Made by a program: the position numbers and the translations under genes. A DNA stretch of 64,000 nucleotides from Allacma fusca (taxonomy: Eukaryota; Arthropoda; Collembola; Symphypleona; Sminthuridae): the NCBI GenBank assembly GCA_947179485.1, contig OX359247.1, forward strand, positions 37,610,801-37,674,800, read 5' to 3'. Below, one piece after another: positions 36,799-49,375 of the stretch; positions within the stretch are counted from its first letter, which is position 1, and every line of letters begins with the position of its first letter. Below the pieces are notes generated by a model that saw only the letters and a list, made by a program, of their open reading frames with translations, had not been told where the DNA came from and did no database searches.

Positions 36799-37818
36799 AT
36801 GCAAGACTCCCATCTGGGGTACAATCAAAGTCAGAATGTCAGCTTTAATCAGAGCCAGTTCGTGGGTGGCGGTGCTAATCACAGTGGTCATAGCCAAGTG
36901 GAGCCCATGCACCACTCACCTATTTCCTCGCCTACGGATAGAGTTGCGTACCTTCCTTCGTATTTAATGGGTGAGCCGGGAAAGTCTCCGAAGGGGAAAT
37001 TGAGGAATGATGCTGGAAGGGGTCCAAGCTTGGATTTGAGCAATATGGGATCCGGAGGATTAGCTTCAATGAATATGTCAGGAGCTGGTCCGTCCAGTCC
37101 GGGACAGATTTCACCTAATGCAACAAATCCCGTTAATCTTTTTAGCTCGACGTTGGCAAATAATTCCACAGCTGGTGGTCAAGCTTCTACGAGTAAGTGG
37201 GTTGGACAGTTGTGTGGGTGGTTTGGTATTTTCGTTTGGGTTGGTATTACTTTGTGCTTAATATGTTCTTTTTGAAAACAGCTCCGAAGGTTAAAAGTGC
37301 AGGACCACCGAGACATGGGCTGGGGTCTACTCTTAGTGGAACTGCACCTTTAAGTGAGTTCGAAATGGATTTTGGTAGAATTGAATGATTGAGCAAGGAT
37401 GTATAACTAGGTTAGTAATGCTTAATTTGGTTACTTAGGAAGTCCCCCTTCTGAAGCATCCCATGGGAACTGGGTAACAATTTTCGGCTTCCAGCCTGCT
37501 AGCCAACCTTTAGTACTTCAAACTTTTTCCACCGTGGGATCAATAATCGAGTACAAATCTCTTCCTGGTTGCAATTGGATTCATGTTCGCTACTCCAGTA
37601 CCATAGAAGCTCGAAAAGCTTTAGCGAAAAATGGTTGTGTAATCGGAAATAATATTATGATAGGAGTAATGAAATACGAGCCACAAGCAACTTTGTTGGC
37701 GGATGATAATGTGGTGAAAACTAGGATTCGTCCACTCGCTAATGATAATCTGGTAAATCAAATCCCGACACGAGAGACTGGGTTAATGTCAAAAGTTACT
37801 GAGTTTTTTGGTTGGTAA
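36799..37818 (+). CDS. Nup35: Nucleoporin Nup35/Nup53 (MPPN domain)
   Basis: Exons 36799-37192, 37282-37353 and 37439-37818 give 281 residues; the human protein has 326. Nup35 is an inner-ring nuclear pore component that binds Nup93, Nup155 and the membrane. The N-terminal half is Ser/Gly/Asn-rich and disordered-looking. The RRM-like MPPN domain starts at NWVTIFGFQPAS (about 166) and continues through the GCNWIHVRYSS strand and VIGNNIMIGVM. The extreme C-terminus SKVTEFFGW matches the amphipathic membrane-binding end of the family. The ATG directly follows a splice acceptor (CAG/ATG), so a 5' UTR intron is likely. A coding exon further upstream cannot be excluded, since the protein is somewhat short. 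Confidence 0.92.
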
Positions 37819-39569
37819 TTTTTTCTCGAGTGTTTATATATATTTTTTTGTATTTCATTCGTGGGTCAAAAGTCAGTTTTTAACGTGCGTACCGATGTAC
37901 TTCATTTCATGTTCTTACGTTTCTCTTTCTATTAGAGGTTAATTATTACTAAGTTTTATACTGCTATTTAGTCAAGAATCCATCTCTAATCTGCCATAGA
38001 TAACAGGACACTAAATTGAAGCTACCAACCTTTGTATTCTTGTATTTTTCCTTGAATCCTACGTAGAAGTACTGTAGTGTTCTCGAGAACTTACGTAATG
38101 CCTCGTTTTGCACATTAAATACGGTTCAGTCTGTGAGGTAAACACAGCGTATTGGCGCCGTATAATCCTGACTTTACGATCGTTAAACGTTTTCTGTTTG
38201 TATAACTAATATGGTTTTTATCATTTGTGTATTAGTGTAAGTTTCATTACTATAATTCGTATAAGAGCAGTTACCATACTGCTAACTTCTGAAATTATCC
38301 TGCCAAAATTATTTATTTTGCATCAGCACTGGAAATAAAATTAATGTCAAAGTACGTTCTGTTTCTCTTTTCTCTACGACTTCTTCTGCATGTGCAAATA
38401 TGCTATAATACCAGATTTCAGGTTGTAATGGGAAACGGTACTGGTGTACACACATATGTGTACTGTAAGTACTGATGTGATAATGCGAAACTAAGATAAG
38501 TACTTAGTACATACGTTTATTTGTTAGACTATAATACAATAATTGCGACAGTGCTCATGAGCATTTACCTTGTTGTTATCCATAATGCTTCGCTTATTTA
38601 ATATATTCATTCGTTGTAATTGCTTGGCTTGTGGCAGTAATATTGTAACATTGTTGACCTCGTAATCAGCTGTCTGAATTTTGCAAAAAATCAATGCTGA
38701 CCAGAGATATGTGGATTAACCATCAGCTCAAGCACCTGTTCCTGTAAACTAAATTAGCTCGTATGAACAGTGAGTTCATTTTTCAAGTGTTTACTCGAAT
38801 CGAAGAAGCCTGAAGGAAAACTGTTCTAGATAATTAAGTACCATTTATTGTCAGTTAGACTAAACATATCTGTTGAGCATGAAGTCATCTTGGATATGAT
38901 CACATGAAGTTATGGCGACCTGCTATAGTACGTAGTTCTGTCTACAACGGAAATAACAAAATTAAATATTCCGTCACCCTTGGAATGCTGGCAATTGCAG
39001 ATTGCTCGTGTCAACAGTAACTACAAGGCGTTACATAAAGCGTATTCAATCATCGTTATGTCATCTGTGAAGACAAAATTTGAATGGTAGAATATTTGTA
39101 GGATTAGTGTCAAATTGAGAGTTCTTATGCAGATCCGGAAATACGAGGTACCCACTACCAGTTGTTTTGGACTTTCAAATATATAAAGTAATTAATACAT
39201 TACATAAGGTAATTATATAATCTGTCATATAACTTCTACTTCTCTGAAATGTCACAAAGAACATATATGCACATCCTGAGCCATTTTGTCGGTCATAATC
39301 TAATTTTTCCTTACGACGACCTGTAGTCTATTCTTAGCATCGTAATGTTTAAGGTATTTTTGAGGTTTATCCAGGACCAAGTAAAGTTTCATTATTTTGA
39401 CTCAGTAGCCTTGAATTTTATTTAGGTTCAGGATAGTTATAAACCAGTAAGAAATTAAAAATTTAATTATCTGCGAACGATGAAAGTGGTGCAAGATTAG
39501 CGAGCACACTATGGGAGAAGCATTTCCTGGATTGGATCATTATCAGTTCTGTAGTCTAGGAGCCATATA
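37819..39569. other. Nup35 3' UTR and intergenic, nothing else recognised
   Basis: AT-rich sequence. AATAAA at about 38334-38339 is a candidate polyadenylation signal for Nup35. No further gene is supported before the Tc1-like element. Confidence 0.45.
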
Positions 39570-39792
39570 CAGTGCTCGGCCAATAATTTGCATTATAGGC
39601 TTGTACAGAGTGTCCATGGTGGATAACTTTAATGGGACTTCAGCTAAACGGCTGAAATTTTTAGAACAGACAAATAGAGTTGTTAAGAGGAGATAGGTAG
39701 GGAAAAAGTAAGGATTTTGCTGTTCATATCAATATAAAAAATAAATAAAAACAAATAAGTGAGAATTTGGTGTGACAAAAGTTTGCATTATG
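39570..39792. repeat. Left terminal inverted repeat of Tc1-like element
   Basis: About 223 bp, complementary to 41023-41245 with scattered mismatches. TTTGCATTAT words near both its outer and inner ends suggest two transposase-binding direct repeats. Confidence 0.85.
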
Positions 39793-40079
39793 CGTAATGC
39801 ATTCCAGCTCTGTCCGCACAATTCATGAAAAAAGAGCTCTGGATTAGCTCTCATTGTTTTTATTTACAATACAGATTGTTATAATCAAATTAGCTAAGTA
39901 ATCAAGATACGAGAAAAAGATTGAAGCCAGGATTATACAGCTTTAAATGTCCGGTGGTACCTTGACGGTGCTTATATTAAAACACCCTCCGAATTGCTAC
40001 ACGTTTCGTATCCAACTGCTTAAACAGTGATTTTCAGGTGGAGGAGGATCGAAATAATTAAAGGATATCTCACACTGGC

Positions 40080-40990
40080 CGACCAGGGGTTACCAGCAAG
40101 AGATTGGACCGTCAAATAGTCCAGGCAGTCATAAAACATAGGGAGTTGCCACCGAACCTGAACGCTAGCAGCGTAAGTAGCGATGCCAGTGTCAGTATTA
40201 GGGGCCGTACTATAAGGCGAAGACTCAAAAAAATTTATAATAACGGAAATATTGCCTGGAAAAAATCTTTACTCAACAAAAAATATGTTGACAAAAAAGG
40301 CAATAGGGTAACAAAAAAATCCAAATGTGGAGATAACCACCGGGCTTAACTTTTCAGGTCTCCGGATTCCAAAATATGTATCTTTGGTACCAAAGGACAG
40401 TGAATAGTGTGGAGAAGCACAGGAGAAGATCTACAGCCAGAGTTCAACAAGTTTACCGTGAAACACGGAGAAGATAAACTTGCATTTTACAAGCTTAAAT
40501 AAACCACCCAGTAAGCATAACTTTACACCATGTTCATTTTTAGGTGTGTCGATAGCAAGGGGCTGTTTTTCTGCCAATTTCGTAGGGAATCGTTTTAGCT
40601 TTCAAGCCACCATAAAAAAGGAGTTCTATCAGCCCATCCTTGATAAAAATTTGAAGGAATCTACCAAGAAATTAAAACATTTCAGGGAATTATTGCTTCA
40701 GCAGGACACCGTCCTGAAGGGTGCTTTCAAAACTCTACAAGCATGGATTCAGGCGAGCTACATAAATGTCCTCCTGTGAATTACTGAATATCCGGACATG
40801 AATCTCATTCAAAATTTTTTTTGACGAACTTGATCGTAAGCTTCGTGGTGGCCACATCCGGTCATGAATAATCGTGAGCTGCTTCAGATTCTCACTGAAC
40901 AGTGGTATAGTATTCCACCCAAAAAGACGCGAAAACAAGTGTAGTCGGCCCCCTAAAAACCTCAGGAACTTAATAAGGCCCGTGGTGTGG
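40080..40990 (+). pseudogene. Tc1-like transposase remnant
   Basis: Fragments of a Tc1 transposase appear in order but in different frames. A helix-turn-helix region (near 40,104-40,300, with TIRRRLKKIY and NGNIAWKKSLLNKK) is followed by SKICIFGTKGQ, stop, IVWRSTGED and FTVKHGE near 40,368-40,470. Then comes GVSIARGCFSANFVG and LDKNLKES near 40,540-40,660, and finally DMNLIQNFF with, one frame later, DELDRKLRGGHIRS near 40,795-40,865. Stops and frameshifts interrupt it repeatedly, so it cannot encode a working enzyme. Confidence 0.85.
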
Positions 40991-41022
40991 GCCCGCGCTA
41001 TTAAAACTAAAGGGTGGGGGTA

Positions 41023-41245
41023 ATAATGCAAATTTTTGTCTCACCGAATTCTCACTTTTTTTTGTTTTTAAATATTTTTATACTAATTTGACCGACAAAA
41101 TCCTTACCTTTTCCTTACCTATCTCGTCGTAACATCTCTATTTGCATCTTCTAAAAATTGCAGCCATTTAGTACAAATTCCGTTTAAGTTATCCACCGGA
41201 GACCATTTGTACAGAGTTATAATGCAAATTTGTGGCCAGCGAGTG
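41023..41245. repeat. Right terminal inverted repeat of Tc1-like element
   Basis: Inverted partner of 39570-39792. It is followed by TA at 41246-41247. Confidence 0.85.
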
Positions 41246-41773
41246 TATGTATGTGATTTAATCCAAAAAATATTGGCATTATCGCTGGAGACGTGGAGAC
41301 AGACAATGGTATGTACAATGGGCACAAAGGGTTAACTTTGTTCAAGGTATGCTGGATTGAGATGATATAACGAGGGGAACAAATCGTTGCTGATAACACT
41401 TTATTGGTTTACCCCCAGAGTTTTGCACTAACTCTGCAACAGAGCCCAATTTCCTTCATTTCTAAAATAGCAACGAATCTGTGAGTATAAATACTGAAGC
41501 AATCTCGTTCTACCATCACCAATGTGACATTTTTATTTAAAGCGCGTTTTGCATTTATCCCTAAAGGAACATTTAAAGGCTCAAAAGCTTTGCGAAATTC
41601 CGCATTAACTATTATTTAACTATTTGAACGTACACAAGTTGTAATGACAGCTAACATTTCCTCGTGCTGGTTTCCTCTCTAACTGCTAAAAAAAATTCGC
41701 CTGCTGGAGATTTACAAACGCCAAAGAACAAACGTTTCTCATTTAATTTGAGTTTGATTACTTTCTCACAACA

Positions 41774-43092
41774 ATGTCTCTCCTTGTAGTAACTGCCTTC
41801 ATCGTAGATCTCCTGATTCAGTCTCCGGTTCCAAGTGAGTGGAATTTAAATAAAATTAATGGTTTAGAAAATGTTAAGTATCAATAACAAACAACAATAA
41901 TAATAATAATAGCAACTTCAACCCAATAGTAAATTTGTAATAGCAAATATCTTAAAAATTAGGAAGCAGGATGAGTGAACATCACCTCATAATGCTCAGA
42001 CAATTAAAATAAAGCAAATGTCTAATGACTTTGCTTATAGCAAAAGTACAGATACATTCTAAAAATTTTGTAAAGCAGCAAAAGTAACATTACAAAAATT
42101 TAAATGAAAGAATTTGGCTGCTTATGTTGGCCTGTAGATTCGGACTAGTTCAAATTGCTAAAATTTTGTTTTTATGTCTTGTACCAGTTCCAGTTCCCAT
42201 AAAGGTAGTGCAACCTCAAATACCGGAAATTCCTATGGTTACAACTTCCAGACCTCGCCCAGCTGTCAAACCATTTGTAGTGGGAGGTGTACAAGTTGAC
42301 CAGCACCAGTTTCCTTTCATGGTCAGTCTCCAGTTCCGAGGAGAGCATTTCTGTGGGGCTGCAATAATTGGCCCTAATCACATTGCCACAGCTGCCCACT
42401 GCCTCGTAGATTACCCCTTGGAAGAAGTTACAATTGTCGCTGGAAAGCATGACCTTTCCCTTGATGAATCTACAACCCAGATTCGTCCCATTGATGGCAT
42501 TAGTGATCATGAGAAATTCAATCCGTATTACAAGACAGCATATGATTTGTCTATTCTGACTACAAACGAGCCTTTTATTTTTAATCACGCCGTTCAAGCC
42601 ATAACCCTATTTGGGGCTTTTGATGAAGAAGGTAATAATCTAAAATTTCATTTTGCTGACCTTAAATTTAGAGAATTTCAAAAAAAAAATTATTTCTTGA
42701 AATTATTGTAAGTAACTAATAAAAATACTCCTTTGATGTCAGGTGAAGCCACAACAATTGGCTGGGGAAAGCTGGATGAAAATGATGACGACTCTGCTTT
42801 GCCAAATATTTTGAACAGTGTCAATGTTAAAGTTTTTTCTTCACAAACCTGTGACTTCATTTATGGTAATTGTGCGGATTGCCCTACCTACCTTCCGGAA
42901 GCGATGCTATGTGCGGGAAATAAAGATCTTTCGGGGGGCAAGGATGCTTGTCAGTACGACTCCGGCGGTCCTTTAGTAATTAAGCGGGACGGTGTCAACT
43001 ACCTGGCCGGAGTGGTTTCTTGGGGAGTGGGATGCGGGAGGGCTGAGTATCCTGGAGTGTATGCCAGAATATCCACATTGTTAGGTGGTTAA
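41774..43092 (+). CDS. Trypsin-like serine protease homologue, probably impaired
   Basis: Exons 41774-41834, 42188-42631 and 42743-43092 give 284 residues with a signal peptide encoded in exon 1 ([14 protein letters not shown]). The chymotrypsin fold is clear. The triad is present as TAAHC (H91), YDLS (D140) and DSGG (S242), and D236 at the S1-pocket position suggests trypsin-like specificity. Three features are odd. The residue two before the catalytic Ser, normally the oxyanion-hole Gly193, is Tyr (CQYDSGG). The activation site reads KPF/VVGG, not Arg or Lys before IVGG. The protein also stops at ISTLLGG, while the expected C-terminal helix continues in another frame as VRWLKYVI near 43,080-43,110, as if one base had been lost. 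It is either a serine protease homologue or a decaying gene. An intact paralogue lies 1.1 kb downstream. Confidence 0.88.
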
Positions 43093-44219
43093 AATACGTA
43101 ATAATTAAATTTGTAGTAATTTCAACTGAAACAGAATTTGATTTGTAGAGCCGGTCCGTATCGCAATTATCTTAACTTTTACCAATTACACACCTGTACT
43201 TTAAAAGTTAATAGTTTGAGACTTATTATTATATAGTAACTTTCTGATTTAATGGGGGAGCCTAATACAAATGAAAGCAAATCCTCAGGCCCGCTTATGA
43301 CACATGGTACCCTTTTACCCCTACTACTAAAAAGCGTGCACTGAACTTTTACTATTATATTGTATAAGTACCTTTTGACTTTTATTTTCTCTAACGCAAA
43401 AATGATCTTATGTTTTGTTGACATTTATTCACACGCATAACTGGTAATCATTATGCGACAGATTATTTGTCTAAAAAACAAAAATAATTCGAGTATTTGT
43501 TGTAAATGTATGTCGCATATGTATATTTAGTTGTATTACATTTAATTAAACGTTAACTTTTATATTTTTATGAAAATGGAGTTTGGAAGTTTGAAGAAAA
43601 ATAAGTGTAGATGTTATTTATTTACGACATAATAAAAGCCTATGAGTTATTTACGGAAATGTATAAGCATAAATGTATATGTACTTAAATACAGATTATA
43701 CGCATGCACTACTTTTGTATTGTTGTAATTAGTTTTAAGTATAAATAGTAAAAATTCAACATGTATGTATCTTAAAGGCTGAGAATTATTAAAACGATAT
43801 GCTTACAAAAGTAAATGCAAAACGAGACCAGCTTTGTGAATGTTCATGGAATAAATCTCATATCTAAATAATACATAAGGGTATAGTACCTTTCCCTTGT
43901 TTGTTCCCCTTTCACCCTTTTACTGTTAGCACTGTTAGAAGGAAAAAGTTTCTGGAAAATTTAGCCCTATGTGGACTAATTTACAATAAATGAAAGTAGA
44001 ACCACCTGGGATGGTTTAGTACCTGGGATTTTAATAGTATTAAGACAGTGCAGTCATCATTCTTGCAGGACATAAAGTTGTGACTTAAACTATTTGGTTC
44101 AAAAGGTCTTGGGGTCCTCGGTTTAAAAATAGTGGTGTCAGTTGGAGTTCTTTCCCAAAGCATAGGTTTACATTTACTGTGACAACCTTTCACATGCATT
44201 TTAAAGTCCAGTGCTAGAC
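43093..44219. other. Intergenic between the two protease genes
   Basis: 43,080-43,148 retains the out-of-frame C-terminal extension of the first protease. The rest is AT-rich with no supported feature. Confidence 0.5.
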
Positions 44220-45284
44220 ATGGGAAGTTGCCACTACTTTATCCTTTTGACGGTGATAGCAAGCTCTGTTGGTAAGTGTTCGTTTTGTATTTATTACAAT
44301 TTTTAAAAATTAAAATTAAGTCGAAACTTAATATTATTTGGTTTGCTCGAGATGTGTTCAGATTTAATTTACACAGCAAAAATTCAAGTAAAATTATTTC
44401 ACCGTGAAATTTAAAAAAAAATGCTGCTCTTGTAGCTACCCAGGTTTCCTTCCCTCACCGGATCGTTGGAGGAGAAGATGCGAATCCGAATGAATTCCCC
44501 TACCAAGTTAGCATACAAGCTTTCGGTCGTCATTTTTGTGGCGGTTCCATTATTGGACCGGAACAAGTTGTGACAGCGGCTCACTGTTTAAGAGCAATTC
44601 CAGCAGCTTTTGCAGGACTCCATGTGGTGGCAGGGAAGCACAACCTAGCATTGAGGGAAGACTTTAGCCAGACATTACAAGTTGTGAAGATCATTCGTCA
44701 CCCTAAATACGACGTGACTTCCGTTCAAAATGATATTGGGATTCTTATTACGGAGACGCCATTTGAATTCAATGCTGAAGTTCAACCCATCCGTCCCATG
44801 CCAGCAAATTCTACAGAAGAAGGTTAGTTTATACGAAGTTGTGATATACAATTACCATTAGAGTTTCGGAAGGAAAATACAATGATTTTAAAAAATTATT
44901 CCTTTTTAAGGGGATTCAGTAGTCACGGGTTGGGGTGTGGTTTACGAGAACGACACTAGAATCCCAGACATTTTGCAAAAAGTCACAGTTCCAATCTTAC
45001 CACAAAGAACTTGCGTTCGTGTATTGAAGATTGGGAGAGCCCTTTACAACCCTGCGGTAATGATATGTGCTGGAGATTTGGCTGGAGGAAGGGATTCTTG
45101 TCAGGGGGATTCAGGAGGACCGTTAGCTCTTGACACAGTTGATGATAATGGACACAAGACCCGTTACTTGGTTGGAATTGTATCTTGGGGCTATGGATGT
45201 GCTCGAAAAGGATTACCTGGAGTGTACACAAAAGTTTCGTCCTTTCATGATTTCATTTCAGAGGTTCAAAAAGCCTTGAACTGA
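44220..45284 (+). CDS. Secreted trypsin-like serine protease
   Basis: Exons 44220-44271, 44436-44822 and 44911-45284 give a 270-residue zymogen. It has a signal peptide (MGSCHYFILLTVIASSV), a short propeptide and a canonical activation site HR/IVGG after residue 26. The triad is TAAHC (H67), NDIG (D117) and GDSGGP (S214), with Asp in RDSCQGD at the S1 pocket, so it should cut after Arg or Lys. SWGYGC and PGVYTKVSSF are typical C-terminal landmarks, and the final helix is present. Exon structure and intron phases match the upstream paralogue, which indicates a tandem duplication. A digestive role is plausible for a simple trypsin without a clip domain, but nothing here proves it. Confidence 0.95.
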
Positions 45285-48200
45285 ATTTCCCGTTGTTGTT
45301 GGTTACAGTACACGCTGTAAAATATTAGTTCATAAGTCCGAAAGTTAAATAAACATGTGCGGTTAAATTGGCGGAAGGGAGTTCATATTTACATGTATGT
45401 ATGCTTATAGGTAAAAAATAATAATTTAAAGTTGATACAAACATGAGACAAGATAAGTCGAGAGTTACTCGTCAATTATTTATTTTAATATGTAATAATA
45501 CTCCGTAAAAATACGAGAAATAAACTCCAATTTGATGTATTATCTTTTACCATCTCCAGATTAGCTGTATTCATCTCAATAGTACATGATTATATTTATG
45601 CGTACATACTCCCAGACTATAAATTATATTTGAGCAATTCAATGAGTGAATATTCAATCCAACAAATAGTTATTGCAATGCCATGGGTTAGCCAAAGCCA
45701 AATGAATTACTGCTTAGGTTTAAGCCCCATAAAATTATGTACATACCTTTTTGCTTTTAAAAATAACTAAATTATTGACGTTGACAACAATACGCTTTTT
45801 TGAGTAAATGGAGTAGTACATATTGTTTACTTAATTATTTACTTTTCTGTGAAATAATAAATTATTTGCACCTTCGATTTCCTGCAAAGAGCAGTTTTTA
45901 CTGTTTTCAACTCAGAGGATTTTACGCAGCAAAGCTGAAGGAAAATAACTGAGTGAGTAGCCGACAATAGTTGACAATGTCGATCAACTTGTGCCAACAG
46001 AGCGGATTCCTGGCTCGTAATGTGAATGACTAATAAACTAATGACGTGTATGTACACATGGTCAACATCGGGAACAATGAACTAAATAAAAATTCTCATG
46101 TGAAGCAAGCTGATACAAAATTGATATTAATGTAAGATGAGTCACCACATGGGACATTGTACATACATAAATTGAAGTGTCACTATACATTCTTGACAAA
46201 TTCTGTGAGTGGTCGATCATGCAGTACAATTATTAATCTGTCTGTACAATTGTTGTCCAGCCGTGTTACAGTGAGTCATTGCAGACTATTGATAAATCAG
46301 ATTGGATGTGTTGAGTTGCATCGGAAAAAGCATATGACGAATGTTGAATGAATTTGGACGGATTTTTGTAACTTTGCCCCGGTTGTGAAGATTCAGAAGG
46401 ATTTCGCACGAGCCATCGAGAACCAGATTAGAATTAATAAATGTGTATTAATTTGGTATTACATTTGCATAGTTAAATGCATATAATTCCATTGAATAAA
46501 GGAATCTTATGTACATATATATATATATACGTAATTACAATATGAGAATTCATGGGAATTTCCTTTCTTATCTGGACTTTTATCATTCGTACTTGTACCA
46601 TGTGGAGTGCGAAAAACAAATGCAGTGTAGTTAATTTGGTAGATAAATGATAAACATCCTGTTCCAAATATCATACAGCAGACCTTACAAAATGACATGA
46701 CCATGAAGGTGTGTCTAAACATTTAATCAGGTTTCTGCAATTATCAGTCTCTCTCCAATAGTGTTACTATAATAATTATGTTACAGTAAAAATTATCATA
46801 AGGAGTATTTACGCTACATATATTAGAGAATGCTTTTATGCAGAAATAATCCTAATAAGGATGAAACTCACTTGAAAATGTGCGTAGCAACATTTTCAAA
46901 AGCATGTATAAACAATTGAATACACTTCAAAAATCATTGGCATGTATTGGAACAAGTATGTCACAAGAGTGTATTTAATCAATAGATCGCTTAAGCATTT
47001 GAGTGATTACTCAAATACGCACCTACAAGGAGGTAAGTGTAGCTATGTTTTGCATTGGTTACATATTTACAACAGGCATTTCAAGGAGATATACCGATAC
47101 AATGTACTTTTGTGTTTGAGTGTGAGTCCTCACCTTCAAAATATAACAGCCATTATTCTCATAACACGTAGCATCACGTTCATCATGTTCCCGAAAGTTA
47201 CTTGATGAAATAAATGATCAATAAAATTATGCACGCAAACGTTCCATCTCACGATCACCAAGAGAGACGTAGTAATAAATAAATATATTCATGCAATGAA
47301 TTTAGTCTCAAAAATATAACATGTAAATCAGACCAAAATACTAATCAATCCATTAGGAGGACTCGGCCAATACAGACCGAAAGGCTTAAAGGGGTGATTA
47401 CCTTTTAGATAGGTACATGAGTGTGTAGATTCGTAAAATGTATCCTTAGCCAGCTGGTCAGTTCCAATAGATCAAAGTATTTATGCAAAATTACAGTTGA
47501 TTGTGTAACTCAGTTTGAGATTTTAAGCACATTCATAGAAATCTAAACCATGAAAGCTGAATGATAATTATTGCAAAATACACCATGGATGCTAACTATT
47601 ACTTACTCTCTGTATGTTTGACATACTAGCAAATTATGAATTAATTTGTCATTCTTATTACTCCATATGTCGGCCATGAACTGAAGTTCAAAAGCAAGAG
47701 CTAACCTCAATCTGCAAAAAAAGTCTTGTACAACTCCTCCTGACTGCTAATTGTAGAAGATAATGCACGCATGAAAATAAAACGTGCCTGTCTTACTTTA
47801 GGTTCTAAGCTGTCATAATAAAGTATCTGACTAATCGTTCAAAATTGTATTTTGAGGAGTTCCAAATCTTTCTAAACGAACACTGTAAGAGAACTAATAG
47901 TGGAGTTCGAAACTGCATTGATGATCCTTGACCTTTTCTTATCCGCATGTACGCGTGAAGGACAACTTCTAAATTACTGAAAAGGTTAAATGTGAAATCT
48001 AGAATTCATCCAAAAAAATTAATACAAAATTAAACAAAATACCATACCGCTGCAGCTTTATCAATAAGAAATATGTACATATATATGAGCAATAAAATGC
48101 AATCACGTACATAGGATGACCCTATTTATTTTCCCCTGCGCCCATATACAACATGTAGTTACTCATCCAGAATTTTTTAAGCCTTACTCACCATGTTTAT

Positions 48201-49375
48201 TAAGAATATGTACTGAAGCTTGTTTATAGGGAAATTGGATTTTCTAAGGAAATATTTGGTATTCCATACTTTGAGGATTATGGATATGACTGTAGTTATG
48301 AAAGGTTGGAGAAATTCTCCTTCAGGACCTAGATGGAAGATGAATTTTGAAATGTAAACATTTTATCAAGGAAGATCTGGCAGTTATATATATATAAAAT
48401 ATTTCGAAACAGAGTTTTTGTGGATATTAATGAACCCCTTACACTATTAGTCCAAGTCAAAACTAGGCACCACAGTAGCAAATATTACGAGGCAAGGTTA
48501 GCTATGTATGTACATATTATGTCAAAAGGTTGTCATCAAGAAGAAAGGGTTTGGTTTTATTTAAAAAATTGCTCATATTTTTGATAGCTGCGGCACAAAT
48601 CTTGACTTCGAATCCTAACTTTGAAATCCTCAAACATTTCAGACATAGAATTACGTTTATGACCCCTGAATGTTTTATATTATTAGTTAATATTATTACA
48701 ACTAAATTTTCTGAAAATGGAGCGAATCAATTATTTTATAATCCATTCCCTAATGTCGGCCAGGAGGGGGCTGGCAATTGATTATGGTCACCCTGTGTAC
48801 ACAAACTCATCTGTATTTTTGTTGGCTTTGATTCAGCAAGTCAAAGTCCGAATTTCCCCAATGATTCATATCCCGATTTTGAGTTCAAGCCAATCTCAAA
48901 ATCCTTCCACAGAATTATAATATCGCACATTCGCTACTAATGTTTAACATTTTTTTTACAAATCTTAAAAAATCCAGTTGCTAAAAATTATGCATGACTT
49001 CCTTATCAAAGTCATTCTATCGAAACATAAAAGGAGGGAAGTAGAGGAAATATTGTTTTTTTTTCATTTACACCAGATTAAGTAGGAACAGCATCCAATT
49101 CATAAACTTCTGATGACATTTACATGAAACATTGACCTTAAATATCACCAATCTATATTCAACGCACCTACAGTTAGGAAAGTTTTCTCAATTCTCCAAA
49201 AACCATCTTTGTAGGAGTATCAAACTCTGACTTAAGTATCTCTAAATCAAAAACAAAATCTACACAGAACTGTGTTGGGTCTAAATCCTTTCAAAAGTAA
49301 ATACAGAAAGAAAGAGGTTAGTAAGAGGACTTTGTTGTTTACTTATGAGCAGTGAAAGCTAAATTTGAACTTGAG
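45285..49375. other. Intergenic, no supported gene
   Basis: AATAAA at 45348-45353, 64 bp past the stop, probably ends the protease transcript. The remaining 4 kb is AT-rich. Open frames such as 46942-47205, 48530-48781 and 48717-48920 have no recognisable domain. I see no RNA gene. Confidence 0.5.

Larger units (their letters stand above)
39570..41245 (+). mobile_element. Degenerate Tc1-like DNA transposon with long terminal inverted repeats
   Basis: The element is 1,676 bp and is flanked by TA dinucleotides, the Tc1/mariner target. It starts CAGTGCTCGGCCAATAATTT and the complement of its right end starts CACTCGCTGGCCACAAATTT. The long inverted repeats (39570-39792 and 41023-41245, about 223 bp) match throughout, including ATGCAAATTT-type words at both their outer and inner ends. 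This is the IR/DR arrangement of some Tc1 families. Between them lies a broken plus-strand transposase. Confidence 0.9.

Noticed and set aside
48530..48920. Two overlapping open frames upstream of MOXD
   Set aside because: No domain, signal or splice support; one relies on a non-ATG start.
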